A stretch of DNA of 64,000 nucleotides from Ensifer canadensis (GCF_017488845.2 NZ_CP083370.1:1674001-1738000); one strand, 5' to 3'; positions 40,046-49,489 are shown, counted from the first letter of the stretch. The notes: generated by a model from the sequence alone, not told the origin. Numbers and translations: made by a program.

Positions 40046-40588
40046 ATGCAGATTGAGACACAACGCCTGCGGCTCCGGCCCTGGCAGGAGCGCGACGTCT
40101 CGCCTTTTGCGGTCATCAATGCCGATCCTGAAGTCCGGCGCTACTACTATCCCGCCATCCTGACACCTGAAGAAACCGCGGGCGTCATCGCAGAGTGTGA
40201 TGCCCACTTGCGCCAACACGGCTTTGCCTTCATCGCACTGGAGCGCAACACGGATGCGGCCCTCATCGGCGGGCTCGGCCTTTCCATTGCCGGTAACGAA
40301 ATTCCTGATGGTCCGCATGTCGAGATCGGCTGGATCCTCGGAAGGCCCTACTGGGGCAACGGCTATGCGCTGGAGGCGGCCTGCGCTTGCATGCAATATG
40401 CCTGGACGACGCTCGGACTTGCCGAAGTCATCGGCTACACCTCGCAGATCAACCATCCCTCACGGGCATTGATGGAAAAGCTGGGAATGCGGACCGATCC
40501 GGCTGAGGATTTCGACGACGTCACGGTGCCCGAAGGCAATCCGCTGCGGCCGCACGTGCTTTATCGGATCAGTCCGGCTGACCGATGA
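40046..40588 (+). CDS. GNAT-family N-acetyltransferase (RimJ/RimL-like)
   Basis: 180 residues beginning IETQRLRLRPWQERD, with the acetyl-CoA site in EIGWILGRPYWGNGYALEA and INHPSRALMEKLGM. This is the ribosomal-protein/antibiotic acetyltransferase subgroup; the substrate is unknown. It starts 3 bases after the kinase stop, so both are probably one transcript. An imperfect inverted repeat (GAGCGTTTC/GAAACGCTC, 40646-40682) follows and may end it. Confidence 0.88.
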   Translation: MQIETQRLRLRPWQERDVSPFAVINADPEVRRYYYPAILTPEETAGVIAECDAHLRQHGFAFIALERNTDAALIGGLGLSIAGNEIPDGPHVEIGWILGRPYWGNGYALEAACACMQYAWTTLGLAEVIGYTSQINHPSRALMEKLGMRTDPAEDFDDVTVPEGNPLRPHVLYRISPADR

Positions 40589-40688
40589 GCATTCCTTGGA
40601 AAAATGCGACGCGTTTTCCGCAATGAAATGTTGAAAAAGGAGATCGAGCGTTTCTACGAGTCCGTGGAAACCGGAAACGCTCTCGTGC

Positions 40689-41102
40689 TCAGCTCATGAA
40701 GCCGACGAAGATCACCACGTAGCCGGCATAGACGGCGTTGGCGACGATGAGGCAGAGGCAGGCGAAGGAGCCGAGGTCCTTGGCATTCTTGCCCATCTCC
40801 GAGATTTCCGGCGAGACGCGATCGACGATCTCTTCGATCGCCGTGTTGATCGCCTCGAACGCCATCATCAGCAGGAACAGGATCGCCATGGCGACATACT
40901 GGAAGAAGGTGGCGCCGGCGATGGCGAACGCGACCATCGCCACCGCGAAGGCGATCAGCTCGTGCCGGAACGCCGCCTCGCCGATCAGCCGTTTGGCGCC
41001 GCCCAGCGAATAGCTGGCGGCAGCGAACAGATGGCGGATCCCGGTCTGCTTTTCGACGGGGCCGGTCTGGCCGCGGCGGGGCGTGGTGTTGTTGGCGTCC
41101 AT
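40689..41102 (-). CDS. dgkA: Diacylglycerol kinase, prokaryotic type
   Basis: 137 residues with three membrane helices and the DgkA signature [15 protein letters not shown] followed by [10 protein letters not shown]. Phosphorylates diacylglycerol to phosphatidate at the inner membrane, recycling lipid left from glucan or lipid modification. A 30-residue N-terminal extension ([11 protein letters not shown]) precedes the core. The frame continues upstream to 41291 but that part is not dgkA-like. Confidence 0.93.
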   Translation of the reverse strand: MDANNTTPRRGQTGPVEKQTGIRHLFAAASYSLGGAKRLIGEAAFRHELIAFAVAMVAFAIAGATFFQYVAMAILFLLMMAFEAINTAIEEIVDRVSPEISEMGKNAKDLGSFACLCLIVANAVYAGYVVIFVGFMS

Positions 41103-41289
41103 TTCATCTCGACTGGCTATAAACTGCGCTGCTTCGACATCGTCATTGAGGCGAATGCAAGGCGGTCTCGGTTGCAGAGACGCCGGCAGGTGGCTGCGGC
41201 GTGCATCTGCGCCTCTGGATAGGCGAGAAGAATGCGGCCAGCAAGGCCCGACACGCGTAGCGAAGCAGCGACGACAGCCAATCGACAGC

Positions 41290-41323
41290 AAACGGCGGGC
41301 CTTTGCTCAAAGGCCCGCCGTTT
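41290..41323 (-). terminator. Strong terminator after cobT
   Basis: Perfect 15-bp inverted repeat AAACGGCGGGCCTTT/AAAGGCCCGCCGTTT with a 4-base loop, 6 bases beyond the cobT stop. Confidence 0.85.
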
Positions 41324-41328
41324 CTTCG

Positions 41329-42345
41329 TCAGTTCTTGTTGCTGACGCCGGCCTGCGCAAACGTCGCCATGCCGCCGTGGCAGGCGGCAGCCGCCTTGAC
41401 GATGCCGGCGGCAAGGGCTGCACCCGTGCCCTCGCCAAGCCGCATGCCGAGCGCCAGCAGCGGCGTCTTGCCGAGCTTCTCGATCGCCCGCATATGCCCG
41501 GGCTCGCCGGAGACGTGGCCGATCAGGCAATGGTCGAGCGCCGAAGGATTGGCAGCCTTGAGGATGGCGCCAGCGGCCGTCGCGACGTAACCGTCGATGA
41601 TGACAGGCACCTGCTGCATGCGGGCTGCCAGGATGGCGCCGGCCATGGCCGCGATCTCACGGCCGCCGAGGCGGCGCATCAACTCGAGCGGGTCGGACAG
41701 ATGGTTGCGGTGCAGCGCGACTGCCTTTTCGACGGCGGCGATCTTGCGCTTCAGCACCTCTCCTTCCGAACCGGTGCCCGGACCGACCCAGTCTTCGGCA
41801 GAACCGCCGTAAAGGCCGAGATTGATCGCCGCGGCGATGGTCGTGTTGCCGATGCCCATCTCGCCGATGCACAAGAGGTCGGTACCGCCGGCGACAGCCT
41901 CCATGCCGAAGGCCATCGTTGCCGCGCAGTCGCGCTCGGAAAGTGCTGCCTCCTCGGTGATATCACCGGTCGGATAGTCGAGCGCCAGATCGAAGACCTT
42001 CAGGCCGAGATCGTGGCTGACGCAGATCTGATTGATCGCGGCACCGCCTGCGGCAAAGTTCTCGACCATCTGTGCCGTCACCGACGAGGGAAATGGCGTC
42101 ACGCCCTGGCGGGTGACGCCGTGGTTGCCGGCGAAGATCGCGACGAGCGGCCGGTTGACCGCCGGCGGCTTGCCCGTCCAGGCGGCGAGCCAGAAGGCGA
42201 TCTCCTCGAGCCGCCCGAGCGCGCCCGGCGGCTTCGTCAGTTGCGCATCGCGATCGCGCGCGGCAACCAGCGCGGCCGAATTCGGGCCTGGCAGGTTGCG
42301 CAACAATTCGCGGAAATCATCAAACGGCAGGCCGCTGGCGCTCAT
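41329..42345 (-). CDS. cobT: Nicotinate-nucleotide--dimethylbenzimidazole phosphoribosyltransferase
   Basis: 338 residues. Makes alpha-ribazole phosphate for the lower loop of cobalamin. Motifs: FAGNHGVTRQGVTPFPSSVT, GEMGIGNTT, and the C-terminal GMRLGEGTGAALA containing the catalytic glutamate. This is CobU in the Pseudomonas denitrificans naming. ATG 42345 (MSASGLPFDDF) is six codons inside the longest frame and follows AAGGA. Divergent from cobS; no cobalamin riboswitch is visible between them. Confidence 0.95.
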   Translation of the reverse strand: MSASGLPFDDFRELLRNLPGPNSAALVAARDRDAQLTKPPGALGRLEEIAFWLAAWTGKPPAVNRPLVAIFAGNHGVTRQGVTPFPSSVTAQMVENFAAGGAAINQICVSHDLGLKVFDLALDYPTGDITEEAALSERDCAATMAFGMEAVAGGTDLLCIGEMGIGNTTIAAAINLGLYGGSAEDWVGPGTGSEGEVLKRKIAAVEKAVALHRNHLSDPLELMRRLGGREIAAMAGAILAARMQQVPVIIDGYVATAAGAILKAANPSALDHCLIGHVSGEPGHMRAIEKLGKTPLLALGMRLGEGTGAALAAGIVKAAAACHGGMATFAQAGVSNKN

Positions 42346-42496
42346 GGAGAAGTATCCTTGCATTTCGTGAAGTTCAATCCACGCTCCTCATAGAGGGCGA
42401 GGAAATTTCGGGCAACGACATTTGCGCCAATCCGCGTCGCCGGAGCATGATCCGCCGAACGCGCGGCGATTCGGCGCACCGGAATTTGGAGGGGCC

Positions 42497-43285
42497 ATGA
42501 CCTATCTTCGCGACTTTTGTGACGATGTGGCGCGCTCGGTCGCCTTCCTCAGCCGCATCCACATGCCGCAACGCCATTTCGTTGACTATGACGGCCGGCT
42601 CAATCGCGCCGTTCGCGCCTTTCCGCTGGCGGGCATGCTGATCGCCCTGCCCGCAGCCGCGGTCGCCTCCTTGCTGATTGCGCTTCAGGTCAGCTCCCTC
42701 TTCACCGCTTTCGTGGTCGTCGCGGTGCAGGCGCTCATCACCGGCTGCCTGCACGAGGACGGGCTCGGCGACACCGCCGATGGTTTCGGCGGCGGGCGAG
42801 ACCGGGAGGCGGCGCTGGTGATCATGAAGGACAGCCGCATCGGCTCCTATGGCGCCGTGGCGCTGATCCTTTCCTTCGGCCTTCGCGTGTCGGCGCTTGC
42901 ATCCTTCCTGCCGCTGTTCACGCCGACTGGCGCAGGCCTCATGATCCTCGGTGCCGCCGCCCTCAGCCGTGCGGCCATGGTCTGGCACTGGTCACGGCTG
43001 CCGCCGGCACGCCGCGACGGGGTTGCCGCCTCGGCCGGCGAACCGGACCCGGCAGCGACATCCTTCGCGCTTACCTCGGGCGTGCTCGCCGCCATGCTGC
43101 TCTTCTATTTCGCCAAGGCCCCGGCCCTTGCCCTCATCCTCTCGCTCGTCGCTTTCATCGCAACCGTTGCCGCCTTCGGCCGTCTGGCCACCCGCAAGAT
43201 CGGCGGCCACACCGGCGACACCATCGGCGCTACCCAGCAACTGACGGAGATCGCTGTTCTCAGCGCCCTTGCGCTGACAGTTTGA
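42497..43285 (+). CDS. cobS: Adenosylcobinamide-GDP ribazoletransferase
   Basis: 262 residues, about six membrane helices. Joins adenosylcobinamide-GDP with alpha-ribazole (phosphate) in the last step of cobalamin synthesis. The signature CLHEDGLGDTADGFGGG and MKDSRIGSYG are present. Equals CobV in P. denitrificans naming. ATG 42497 follows GGAGGGG. A RIME-like repeat lies just downstream. Confidence 0.95.
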   Translation: MTYLRDFCDDVARSVAFLSRIHMPQRHFVDYDGRLNRAVRAFPLAGMLIALPAAAVASLLIALQVSSLFTAFVVVAVQALITGCLHEDGLGDTADGFGGGRDREAALVIMKDSRIGSYGAVALILSFGLRVSALASFLPLFTPTGAGLMILGAAALSRAAMVWHWSRLPPARRDGVAASAGEPDPAATSFALTSGVLAAMLLFYFAKAPALALILSLVAFIATVAAFGRLATRKIGGHTGDTIGATQQLTEIAVLSALALTV

Positions 43286-43313
43286 AACGCCGATATAATC
43301 ATTCGAAACAACG

Positions 43314-43413
43314 CTACAGTGCCGCACGTCTTGTCAGACGTGCAAAGGTCGCTGTAGCACTTTGAAATGCTGCATGTTTCCCCAAACCGGATGGGATTTG
43401 AGGAACATGCAGT
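43314..43413 (+). repeat. RIME-like intergenic palindromic element, copy 1
   Basis: About 100 bases with two palindromes: CTACAG...CTGTAG enclosing CACGTC/GACGTG, then TGCATGTT...AACATGCA. The same two-palindrome layout recurs at 51233-51337 and 59095-59200, all in the same orientation. Size and design resemble Rhizobium-specific intergenic mosaic elements (RIME1). Confidence 0.75.
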
Positions 43414-43450
43414 CCCATTCGCCGCAACCCGGGACCGTCAGTTCAGGACC

Positions 43451-43672
43451 ATGGAATCTCCCTGCATTCTCGTCTGTTCTATCGATGAAAAGACCGGCTA
43501 CTGTTTCGGCTGCGGTCGCACACGAAACGAGATCGGCGCCTGGACGCTCTACACCGATGCCGACAGACACGCGATCATGCTGGCGCTCCCGGCAAGGCTT
43601 GAAACAATGGTGCGAAAGCCCCGGCGCGAAACGCGCCGCGCGCGCATGGCCAGGGAACGCGGCGACGCATGA
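43451..43672 (+). CDS. DUF1289 family small cysteine-rich protein
   Basis: 73 residues starting MESPCILVCSIDEKTGYC with the four-cysteine DUF1289 pattern (CILVC...CFGCGRT) and a conserved basic tail (RKPRRETRRARMARERG). Probably binds iron or zinc; function unknown. An upstream ATG would start inside the RIME-like repeat, so I prefer 43451. Overlaps the following gene by 4 bases. Confidence 0.88.
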   Translation: MESPCILVCSIDEKTGYCFGCGRTRNEIGAWTLYTDADRHAIMLALPARLETMVRKPRRETRRARMARERGDA

Positions 43673-44370
43673 CACGTCTTTTGATCCTGCTCTCGATCCT
43701 TGCGATCGGCCTCCTGCTGCTGATCGTCAATCACGACGTCGGCCGCACCTTCGGACTGGCAAATGACGATTTCGGCCAGCTCGTTTCACTCGGCGCAATT
43801 GCCACGCTCTTGAGTGCCGGCATCTGGCAAAGCCGCCGCCGCTTTGGCGAAGGCGCCCGACAGGCTGCGATCTGGCTGCTCATCGTGCTGGCGCTCGTCT
43901 CGGCCTATGTCTACCGCTTCGAGTTTCAGGGCTTCGGCAACCGGGTGCTCTCCGGTCTGATGCCGGGCCGCGCGACTGTGATCACCGACAGCGAGGGTCG
44001 TCAGGAAGTGGTGCTGCAGAAGATGATCAACGGTCATTTCGAGACCAATGCCGCGGTCAACGGCAAGGAAATCAACATGCTGGTCGATACCGGCGCCAGC
44101 AGCATTGCGCTGACCTATGAAGATGCTGAGCGTATCGGTCTCGATCCGGCGAATCTGAGCTACACGATGACGGTCATGACCGCCAATGGGCAGGCGATGG
44201 CCGCACCCGTATTGCTTTCCGAGGTCGCGATCGGCCCGATCGTGCGCAACGACATCCGTGCGACGGTCGCCGCTGAAGGCAAGCTCGACCAGAGCCTGCT
44301 CGGCATGACCTTCCTCTCGACGCTCGACTTCCTGCAGATGCGCACCGACGAGCTTCGACTGCGCGATTGA
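43669..44370 (+). CDS. TIGR02281-family retropepsin-like aspartic protease
   Basis: 233 residues with two or three N-terminal membrane helices and a periplasmic clan AA aspartic protease domain: NMLVDTGASSIALT carries the catalytic DTG, and LDQSLLGMTFL the family ending. Such proteins act as dimers like retroviral proteases; the substrates in rhizobia are unknown. Coupled to the DUF1289 gene by ATGA. Confidence 0.88.
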   Translation: MTRLLILLSILAIGLLLLIVNHDVGRTFGLANDDFGQLVSLGAIATLLSAGIWQSRRRFGEGARQAAIWLLIVLALVSAYVYRFEFQGFGNRVLSGLMPGRATVITDSEGRQEVVLQKMINGHFETNAAVNGKEINMLVDTGASSIALTYEDAERIGLDPANLSYTMTVMTANGQAMAAPVLLSEVAIGPIVRNDIRATVAAEGKLDQSLLGMTFLSTLDFLQMRTDELRLRD

Positions 44371-44486
44371 TCGGGCATTTGCGGCGAACGCGTCTTCGTG
44401 CATGTTGGCGAGATCCGGCCTGCGCCTATCGCCATCGCAAAACCGCCGATTATTTTTGCACGACAGACGTCAAGGAGAAGCGCCTC

Positions 44487-45167
44487 ATGGATTTCATGCG
44501 ATTGCTGAAGTCGATCGAAGAGCTTCTCTATGAACTCGTGTCATGGCTGCTGTTCTATCCGCTGACGATGTGGCGCACACTGCGGCAACCGCAGGCGATG
44601 ATGCGCTATGCTGATGTGGAGCTGACGGACGATGTGTCCGAGCAATATACCGAGACGCTGAGCCCGCCACTCTTTCTGCTGATCACGCTGCTGCTCGCCC
44701 ACGGCGTCGAACTCGGGCTTGTCAACCAGACGACGCCTTGGGCACCGCCGCCGCTGCTTGCAAGCCATTCCAATCTGTTGATGTTTCGCGCCGTCGCCTT
44801 CAGCATTCTGCCGCTGCTGATGGCAGTCAAGTTGCTGCACCGCAAGGGCGTGCGGCTGACCAGACACACGCTGAGGGCGCCCTTCTACAGCCAATGTTAC
44901 ATCACGGCGCCGTTCGCGCTTGCACTCAGCATCGGTACGCTGCTCTCCCGAGCGGAAAACCAGAAGGCGCTTGCCGCAGGCCTCGCCTTCATCCTTGTCG
45001 CGTTCGTCTGGTACGTGATCGTCGAAACGCGCTGGTTCAAGTCCGACCTCGGTCTGTCGACATCACAGGCGGCCCTGCGCGTCGTGTGGACTTTGTTTCA
45101 AGCGCTGATCGCTATTTTCCTGGTTGGCGCCGCTATCGTCTTCGGCACAGGCGCAACGCCCGCCTGA
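44487..45167 (+). CDS. Multi-pass membrane protein of unknown function
   Basis: 226 residues with about five hydrophobic segments (LFLLITLLLAHGVEL, LLMFRAVAFSILPLLMAV and three nearer the C-terminus). No catalytic motif is seen; relatives are often labelled 'permease' without evidence. Start 44487 is supported by AAGGAG. It may be co-transcribed with the protease. Confidence 0.75.
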   Translation: MDFMRLLKSIEELLYELVSWLLFYPLTMWRTLRQPQAMMRYADVELTDDVSEQYTETLSPPLFLLITLLLAHGVELGLVNQTTPWAPPPLLASHSNLLMFRAVAFSILPLLMAVKLLHRKGVRLTRHTLRAPFYSQCYITAPFALALSIGTLLSRAENQKALAAGLAFILVAFVWYVIVETRWFKSDLGLSTSQAALRVVWTLFQALIAIFLVGAAIVFGTGATPA

Positions 45168-45203
45168 TATCGGCTGGCGCCCGCAGGTTTTGGCTCTCCG
45201 CCG

Positions 45204-45965
45204 TCAGTTCCGCAGCCGGTAGCCGGTGCGGAAGATCCAAGCGAGAACCGACAGGCAGATCGTCAGGAACACCAGGATGATCGCGGCGCTGAAGACTGGG
45301 TTGACGTCGGACACTTCAAAGAAGCTCCAACGGAAACCGCTGATGAGATAGAGCACCGGGTTGAAGTGGCTGACCGCCTGCCAGAACGGCGGCAGCATGT
45401 CGATCGAGTAGAAGCTGCCGCCCAGGAACACCAGCGGCGGAATGACCAGCATCGGGATCAGGTTCAACTGCTCGAAGTCCTTGGCCCAGATACCGATGAT
45501 GAAGCCGAACAGGCTGAACGACACGGCTGTCAGCACGAAGAAGAACACCATCGCGATGGGATGGGCGATCGAAAGATCGACGAACAGCGAAGCCGTCAAC
45601 AGGATGATCGTGCCGATCATCAACCCCTTGGTCGCCGCCGCGCCGACATAGCCGAGCACGATCTCGATCATCGAGACCGGCGAGGACAGCACCTCGTAGA
45701 TCGTGCCGGTGAACTTCGGAAAATAGATGCCGAACGAGCCGTTGCCGATGCACTGCGTCAGAAGCGTCAGCATGATCAGGCCCGGCGTGATGAAGGCGCC
45801 ATAGGAGACGCCGTTGATCTCCTGGATGCGCGCGCCGATCGCCGCGCCGAAGACGATGAAGTAGAGCGAGGTGGAAATGACCGGCGACACCACGCTCTGC
45901 AACAGGGTGCGCCGCGTGCGCGCCATCTCGAAGAAATAGATCGACTTGATCGCTTCGATGTTCAT
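45204..45965 (-). CDS. ABC-2 type transporter permease (YadH-like)
   Basis: 253 residues, six membrane helices, ABC-2 fold like NodJ/Yad[21 protein letters not shown] near the start and [19 protein letters not shown] near the end. Pairs with the ATPase whose stop overlaps its start by 4 bases. Export of a polysaccharide, lipid or drug is possible; the substrate is unknown. Confidence 0.9.
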   Translation of the reverse strand: MNIEAIKSIYFFEMARTRRTLLQSVVSPVISTSLYFIVFGAAIGARIQEINGVSYGAFITPGLIMLTLLTQCIGNGSFGIYFPKFTGTIYEVLSSPVSMIEIVLGYVGAAATKGLMIGTIILLTASLFVDLSIAHPIAMVFFFVLTAVSFSLFGFIIGIWAKDFEQLNLIPMLVIPPLVFLGGSFYSIDMLPPFWQAVSHFNPVLYLISGFRWSFFEVSDVNPVFSAAIILVFLTICLSVLAWIFRTGYRLRN

Positions 45966-46888
45966 CGTCCTGCTCCCACGATCTCGACGAAAATATCCTC
46001 CAGCGAGCTCTGCCGCGTGGAAATATCCTTGAGGCGCACGCCGGCCTCGGCAAGAGCCGCCAGCAGCGAGGTTATGCCGGTGCGGTCGGCGCTGGTGTCA
46101 TAATCGTAGATCAGACAATGACCATCACCCTCAAGCATCAGGTTGTAGCCCGAGAGCGTTTCGGGCACGGCTTCCAGCGGATGCGACAGGTCGACCCGCA
46201 ACTGCTTGCGCCCAAGCTTCGACATCAGCGCCGTCTTGTCCTCGACCAGCAGAATCTCGCCGCCGTTGATCACCCCGATGCGGTCGGCGATCTCTTCTGC
46301 CTCTTCGATGTAGTGCGTCGTCAGGATGATCGTCACGCCCGAGGCGCGCAGCCGCTCGACGACTTCCCACATGCTCTTGCGCAGGCTGACGTCGACGCCG
46401 GCCGTCGGCTCGTCGAGGAAGAGCACGCGCGGTTCATGCGACAGCGCCTTGGCGATCAGCACACGACGCTTCATGCCGCCGGAAAGCTCGCGCAGCATGT
46501 TGTCCTTCTTGTCCCACAGCGACAGATCCTTCAGCACCTTTTCGATATGGGCCGGGTTCGGCTTCTTGCCGTGCAGGCCGCGCGAAAAGGTGACGGTGTT
46601 CCAGACGGTCTCGAAGGCGTCCGTCGTCAGTTCCTGCGGCACCAGACCGATCATCGACCGCGTCTCGCGAAAATCGCGCACGACGTCATGGCCGTTGACC
46701 GTCACGGTACCACCACTCGGGTTGACGATGCCGCAGATGATCGAGATCAGCGTGGTCTTGCCCGCCCCGTTCGGACCAAGCAGGGCCAGGATCTCGCCCT
46801 GCTCGATATCGAGGCTAACGCCTTTCAGCGCCTTGAAGCCCGAGGCATAGGTCTTCGAAAGATTGGAAACGGAAACGATTGGTGCCAT
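45962..46888 (-). CDS. ABC transporter ATP-binding protein (YadG-like)
   Basis: 308 residues with Walker [11 protein letters not shown], signature [15 protein letters not shown], Walker [13 protein letters not shown] and the switch His in [12 protein letters not shown]-terminal domain (about 80 residues) follows, as in YadG. Drives the overlapping permease. Confidence 0.92.
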   Translation of the reverse strand: MAPIVSVSNLSKTYASGFKALKGVSLDIEQGEILALLGPNGAGKTTLISIICGIVNPSGGTVTVNGHDVVRDFRETRSMIGLVPQELTTDAFETVWNTVTFSRGLHGKKPNPAHIEKVLKDLSLWDKKDNMLRELSGGMKRRVLIAKALSHEPRVLFLDEPTAGVDVSLRKSMWEVVERLRASGVTIILTTHYIEEAEEIADRIGVINGGEILLVEDKTALMSKLGRKQLRVDLSHPLEAVPETLSGYNLMLEGDGHCLIYDYDTSADRTGITSLLAALAEAGVRLKDISTRQSSLEDIFVEIVGAGR

Positions 46889-47000
46889 GAAGCTGATCCG
46901 GAATGCGGGGGGCGAAGTCGGCAGGTCACGCCTATATGGGCCGTTTCATCACGATTTGCAGCCCGCGCCCCGCAAAAAACAAGGTGACAGAGCGTCAACA

Positions 47001-47489
47001 TCAGGACAATCGGCCGCTTTCCATTCCGATCGGACCTCGGCCCTCACCTTGCTGACGCGATCCCACCCGCGGCAACCGGTCGTGCAGCACCATGCCGGCA
47101 AGCATGGCGACCACGAAGAGTGCCGTCGCCGGCAACCCGAGCGACAGCGATGCCAGCGCGGGGCCAGGACATAGGCCGACAAGGCCCCAGCCGACACCGA
47201 AGATCGCCGAGCCTATGATCAAGCGACGGTCGATCACGCGGTTCGAAGGCAGATGAAAGGCATCGTCGAGCAGCGGGCGCCGCATGCGCCGGGTCAAGAG
47301 AACGCCAAGCGCCGAGACGGCGACAGCGCCTCCGAGCACGAAGGCAAGGCTCGGGTTCCAGTCGCGCGTGACGTCGAGAAAGCCGCGAACGCGGGCCGGA
47401 TCCAACATGCCGGAGAGCGACAGGCCGATACCGAAGATCACGCCGGAGGCAAGCGTTGCCAACAGGCGCGGGAAGGCGCTGCCGTTCAT
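47001..47489 (-). CDS. YeeE/YedE-type membrane protein (PmpB-like, DUF6691)
   Basis: 162 residues, four to five helices, with the GLCPGPALASL motif containing the conserved Cys. Together with the preceding gene it forms a two-part YeeE/YedE transporter thought to move sulfur species. Overlaps that gene by 4 bases. Confidence 0.85.
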   Translation of the reverse strand: MNGSAFPRLLATLASGVIFGIGLSLSGMLDPARVRGFLDVTRDWNPSLAFVLGGAVAVSALGVLLTRRMRRPLLDDAFHLPSNRVIDRRLIIGSAIFGVGWGLVGLCPGPALASLSLGLPATALFVVAMLAGMVLHDRLPRVGSRQQGEGRGPIGMESGRLS

Positions 47490-47893
47490 TGGACGAAACC
47501 TTGGAGATAGACGGTGACGACGGCAGCGATCATGAAGGTCGCAACCGCTGCAATCGACCGGCGGGAAAGCCGGGCGAGACCGACGACACCATGTCCGCTG
47601 GTGCAGCCTGAACCCATGCGCGAGCCAAAGCCGACAAGCAACCCGCCGACCACCAGCAACGGCCAGGAGGAGGTGACGGTGACGGTTGGCCAGATGCCGG
47701 AGAAAAGACGGTAGATCACCGGGCCAGCCAGCAGGCCAAGAACGAAGACGATGCCGGTCGAGGCCTGCACACCCTGCAGCAGCCTGCCGGCAATTCCGCT
47801 GACACCGGCCACACGTCCGTTTGCCACCATCAGTATTGCCGCCGAAAGCCCGATCAGCAGGCCTCCGGCAAGCGCATTCCAGTACTCATTCAT
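47486..47893 (-). CDS. YeeE/YedE-type membrane protein (PmpA-like)
   Basis: 135 residues with four helices and the conserved GSRMGSGCTSGHG motif, whose Cys is thought to handle sulfide or thiosulfate. ATG 47893 overlaps the bigR stop, so bigR and the two membrane genes are translationally coupled. Confidence 0.87.
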   Translation of the reverse strand: MNEYWNALAGGLLIGLSAAILMVANGRVAGVSGIAGRLLQGVQASTGIVFVLGLLAGPVIYRLFSGIWPTVTVTSSWPLLVVGGLLVGFGSRMGSGCTSGHGVVGLARLSRRSIAAVATFMIAAVVTVYLQGFVQ

Positions 47894-48222
47894 TTTTTCG
47901 CGCCTTCGCGACAGAAGATTTGACAAACCGTGCCCACGAGCCGGGCGACCTTATCATGGCTCAGGCGATAGAAAACCTGCTTGGCCTGCCGCCGCGTCGA
48001 AACGACGCCGGCTTCCCGCAGCACAGTCAGTTGCTGTGAGAGCGTCGGCTGTCGGATTCCGAGCAATTCCTCAAGTGCCGCCACCGAATGCTCCCCTTCG
48101 AGAAGCGTCGTCACGATCAGCAGTCTGTTGCGATTGGCAAGCGTGCGCAGGATCTTCGAAACTTCTGTGGCATGCGCGGTCATGTCGGCGCGCACGCCGG
48201 GAAATCGCATCACAGTTCCCAT
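47890..48222 (-). CDS. bigR: ArsR-family regulator, BigR-like
   Basis: 110 residues: winged helix with LEELLGIRQPTLSQQLTVLR and wing VSTRRQAKQVFYRL. These match BigR/SqrR persulfide-responsive repressors of sulfide detoxification. BigR senses through two cysteines; here the C-terminal one is kept (QIFCREG) but the first, expected in LVCTLVEGE, is Thr (IVTTLLEGE). A second Cys occurs four residues before the kept one (VCQIFC). ATG 48222 follows GGAGG; upstream in-frame codons are unlikely. Confidence 0.85.
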   Translation of the reverse strand: MGTVMRFPGVRADMTAHATEVSKILRTLANRNRLLIVTTLLEGEHSVAALEELLGIRQPTLSQQLTVLREAGVVSTRRQAKQVFYRLSHDKVARLVGTVCQIFCREGAKK

Positions 48223-48523
48223 GCCGTCCTCCCGTCGTATCAAGGAGTGAGTAGAACCCTAAAACAATGCGTCCGGGACAAGCCCGGATTCTATCCATGA
48301 TTGTTATATGAAGTAATATAATATCATATTACTTATACGCAAGCCAGACGACACACAAACGCGTTACCGACCCACTTCGGCCCGCACCGATCCTCACAGA
48401 GAAAATAATACCGCAAATTCAGCTTGTTACAATTGCGCACCACGGGAGAACGACGCGCCAAAGTTGGGTCGATTCCTGAAATCAACCATGAGGAAGCGCT
48501 AAAACCTACGGTATAAAAACGGC
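48223..48523. other. Intergenic region between bigR and the TauE/SafE gene
   Basis: 301 bases, strikingly AT-rich around 48290-48350. It contains the candidate operator described separately and the bigR promoter. No gene-like frame. Confidence 0.5.
48311..48334. promoter_or_regulatory. Candidate BigR operator
   Basis: AT-rich perfect inverted repeat AAGTAATAT/ATATTACTT around a 6-base centre, about 90 bases upstream of bigR. BigR boxes described in Agrobacterium and Xylella are also AT-rich palindromes covering the promoter. Autoregulation is the likely role. Confidence 0.6.
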
Positions 48524-49357
48524 TTAACCGTACAGGCTGTAGAAAAAACGGGCTGCAATCAGAATCATGAAAATGCCGAATCCGACCTCGAGCTGCCGGC
48601 GGTTCATGGCGTGAGCGGCGCGCACGCCGAGTGGCGCAACCAGCAGGGTGATCGGTATGATCAGGCCAACGGCGATCCAGTTGATGAAGCCGGTCGAAAA
48701 CGGCGGCAGGCCCGGCATGCCCCACCCGGCCCAGACGTAGCCGAACAGACCAGGGATAGAGATCAACACACCGACGCCCGCAGACGTCGCGACCGCCTGG
48801 TGAATCGGGCGGTTATAGAGCGTCATGAAGGTGTTGTTGAGAACGCCGCCACCGATGCCCATCAGCCCCGAGAGGATGCCGATCGCCACGCCGACCAGCC
48901 ATTTCACCGGATTGGCCGGCAGGTCGGATCCAAGCCGCCAGCTCGCGCGGTTGAGCAGCATGCGAAAGGCGACGGCAAGCGCGATCACCGCAAAGATCAG
49001 CCGAAGCGTTCCGCTGCTGATAGAAGCCGCGATGACCGACGCAAGGATCGCGCCAAGCGGCACGGCAATGGTCCAGTTTCGCAACAGCGCCATGTCGACG
49101 ACGCCGCGTTTGTAGTGCGACAGGAAGGACCGCACCGAGGTCGGCACGATGATGGCAAGCGACGTCCCGACCGAAAGATGCATGCGAACCGCATCGTCGA
49201 TGCCGAGCAGCCCAAAGACCTGGTAAAAGACGGGAACGAGGATCGCTCCGCCGCCAATGCCAAAGAGACCGGCAAGCAGCCCTGCGACCACGCCGGCGGC
49301 GGCCAGCGCCAGGGCAAACATCATCAGTTCCGAAACCGGCGGCACGGCGTGCTCCAT
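48524..49357 (-). CDS. TauE/SafE-family sulfite/anion exporter
   Basis: 277 residues, about eight helices, with two copies of the GIGGG motif (LFGIGGGAILVP and LMGIGGGVLNNT) typical of TauE/SafE. In related genomes this permease lies with bigR and exports sulfite formed from sulfide. It is transcribed toward bigR. The persulfide dioxygenase gene usually present (blh/pdo) is not in this window. Confidence 0.9.
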   Translation of the reverse strand: MEHAVPPVSELMMFALALAAAGVVAGLLAGLFGIGGGAILVPVFYQVFGLLGIDDAVRMHLSVGTSLAIIVPTSVRSFLSHYKRGVVDMALLRNWTIAVPLGAILASVIAASISSGTLRLIFAVIALAVAFRMLLNRASWRLGSDLPANPVKWLVGVAIGILSGLMGIGGGVLNNTFMTLYNRPIHQAVATSAGVGVLISIPGLFGYVWAGWGMPGLPPFSTGFINWIAVGLIIPITLLVAPLGVRAAHAMNRRQLEVGFGIFMILIAARFFYSLYG

Positions 49358-49489
49358 CGTAATAGTGGGAATCCGGCGAACGAACGCAACATTGCCGCCG
49401 ACGCGGCAGTTCTGTCACAAAACGGTGATGCTTTTCAATCAGTTTGGCGTGGCACGCGGCACGCCCGCCACGTGATTTGCACGCATCAC

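Noticed and set aside
40600..40688. Possible repeat element or sRNA after the GNAT gene
   Set aside because: Only one imperfect 9-bp inverted repeat with a long loop and no T-tract; too weak to list as a separate feature.
41103..41289. N-terminal extension of dgkA or a separate small gene
   Set aside because: The frame is open but the sequence is arginine/proline-rich without a family match and dgkA has a good internal start.
42346..42496. Cobalamin riboswitch between cobT and cobS
   Set aside because: I found no B12-box-like GCCACTG segment or the conserved helices; 150 bases is also too short for two divergent riboswitches.
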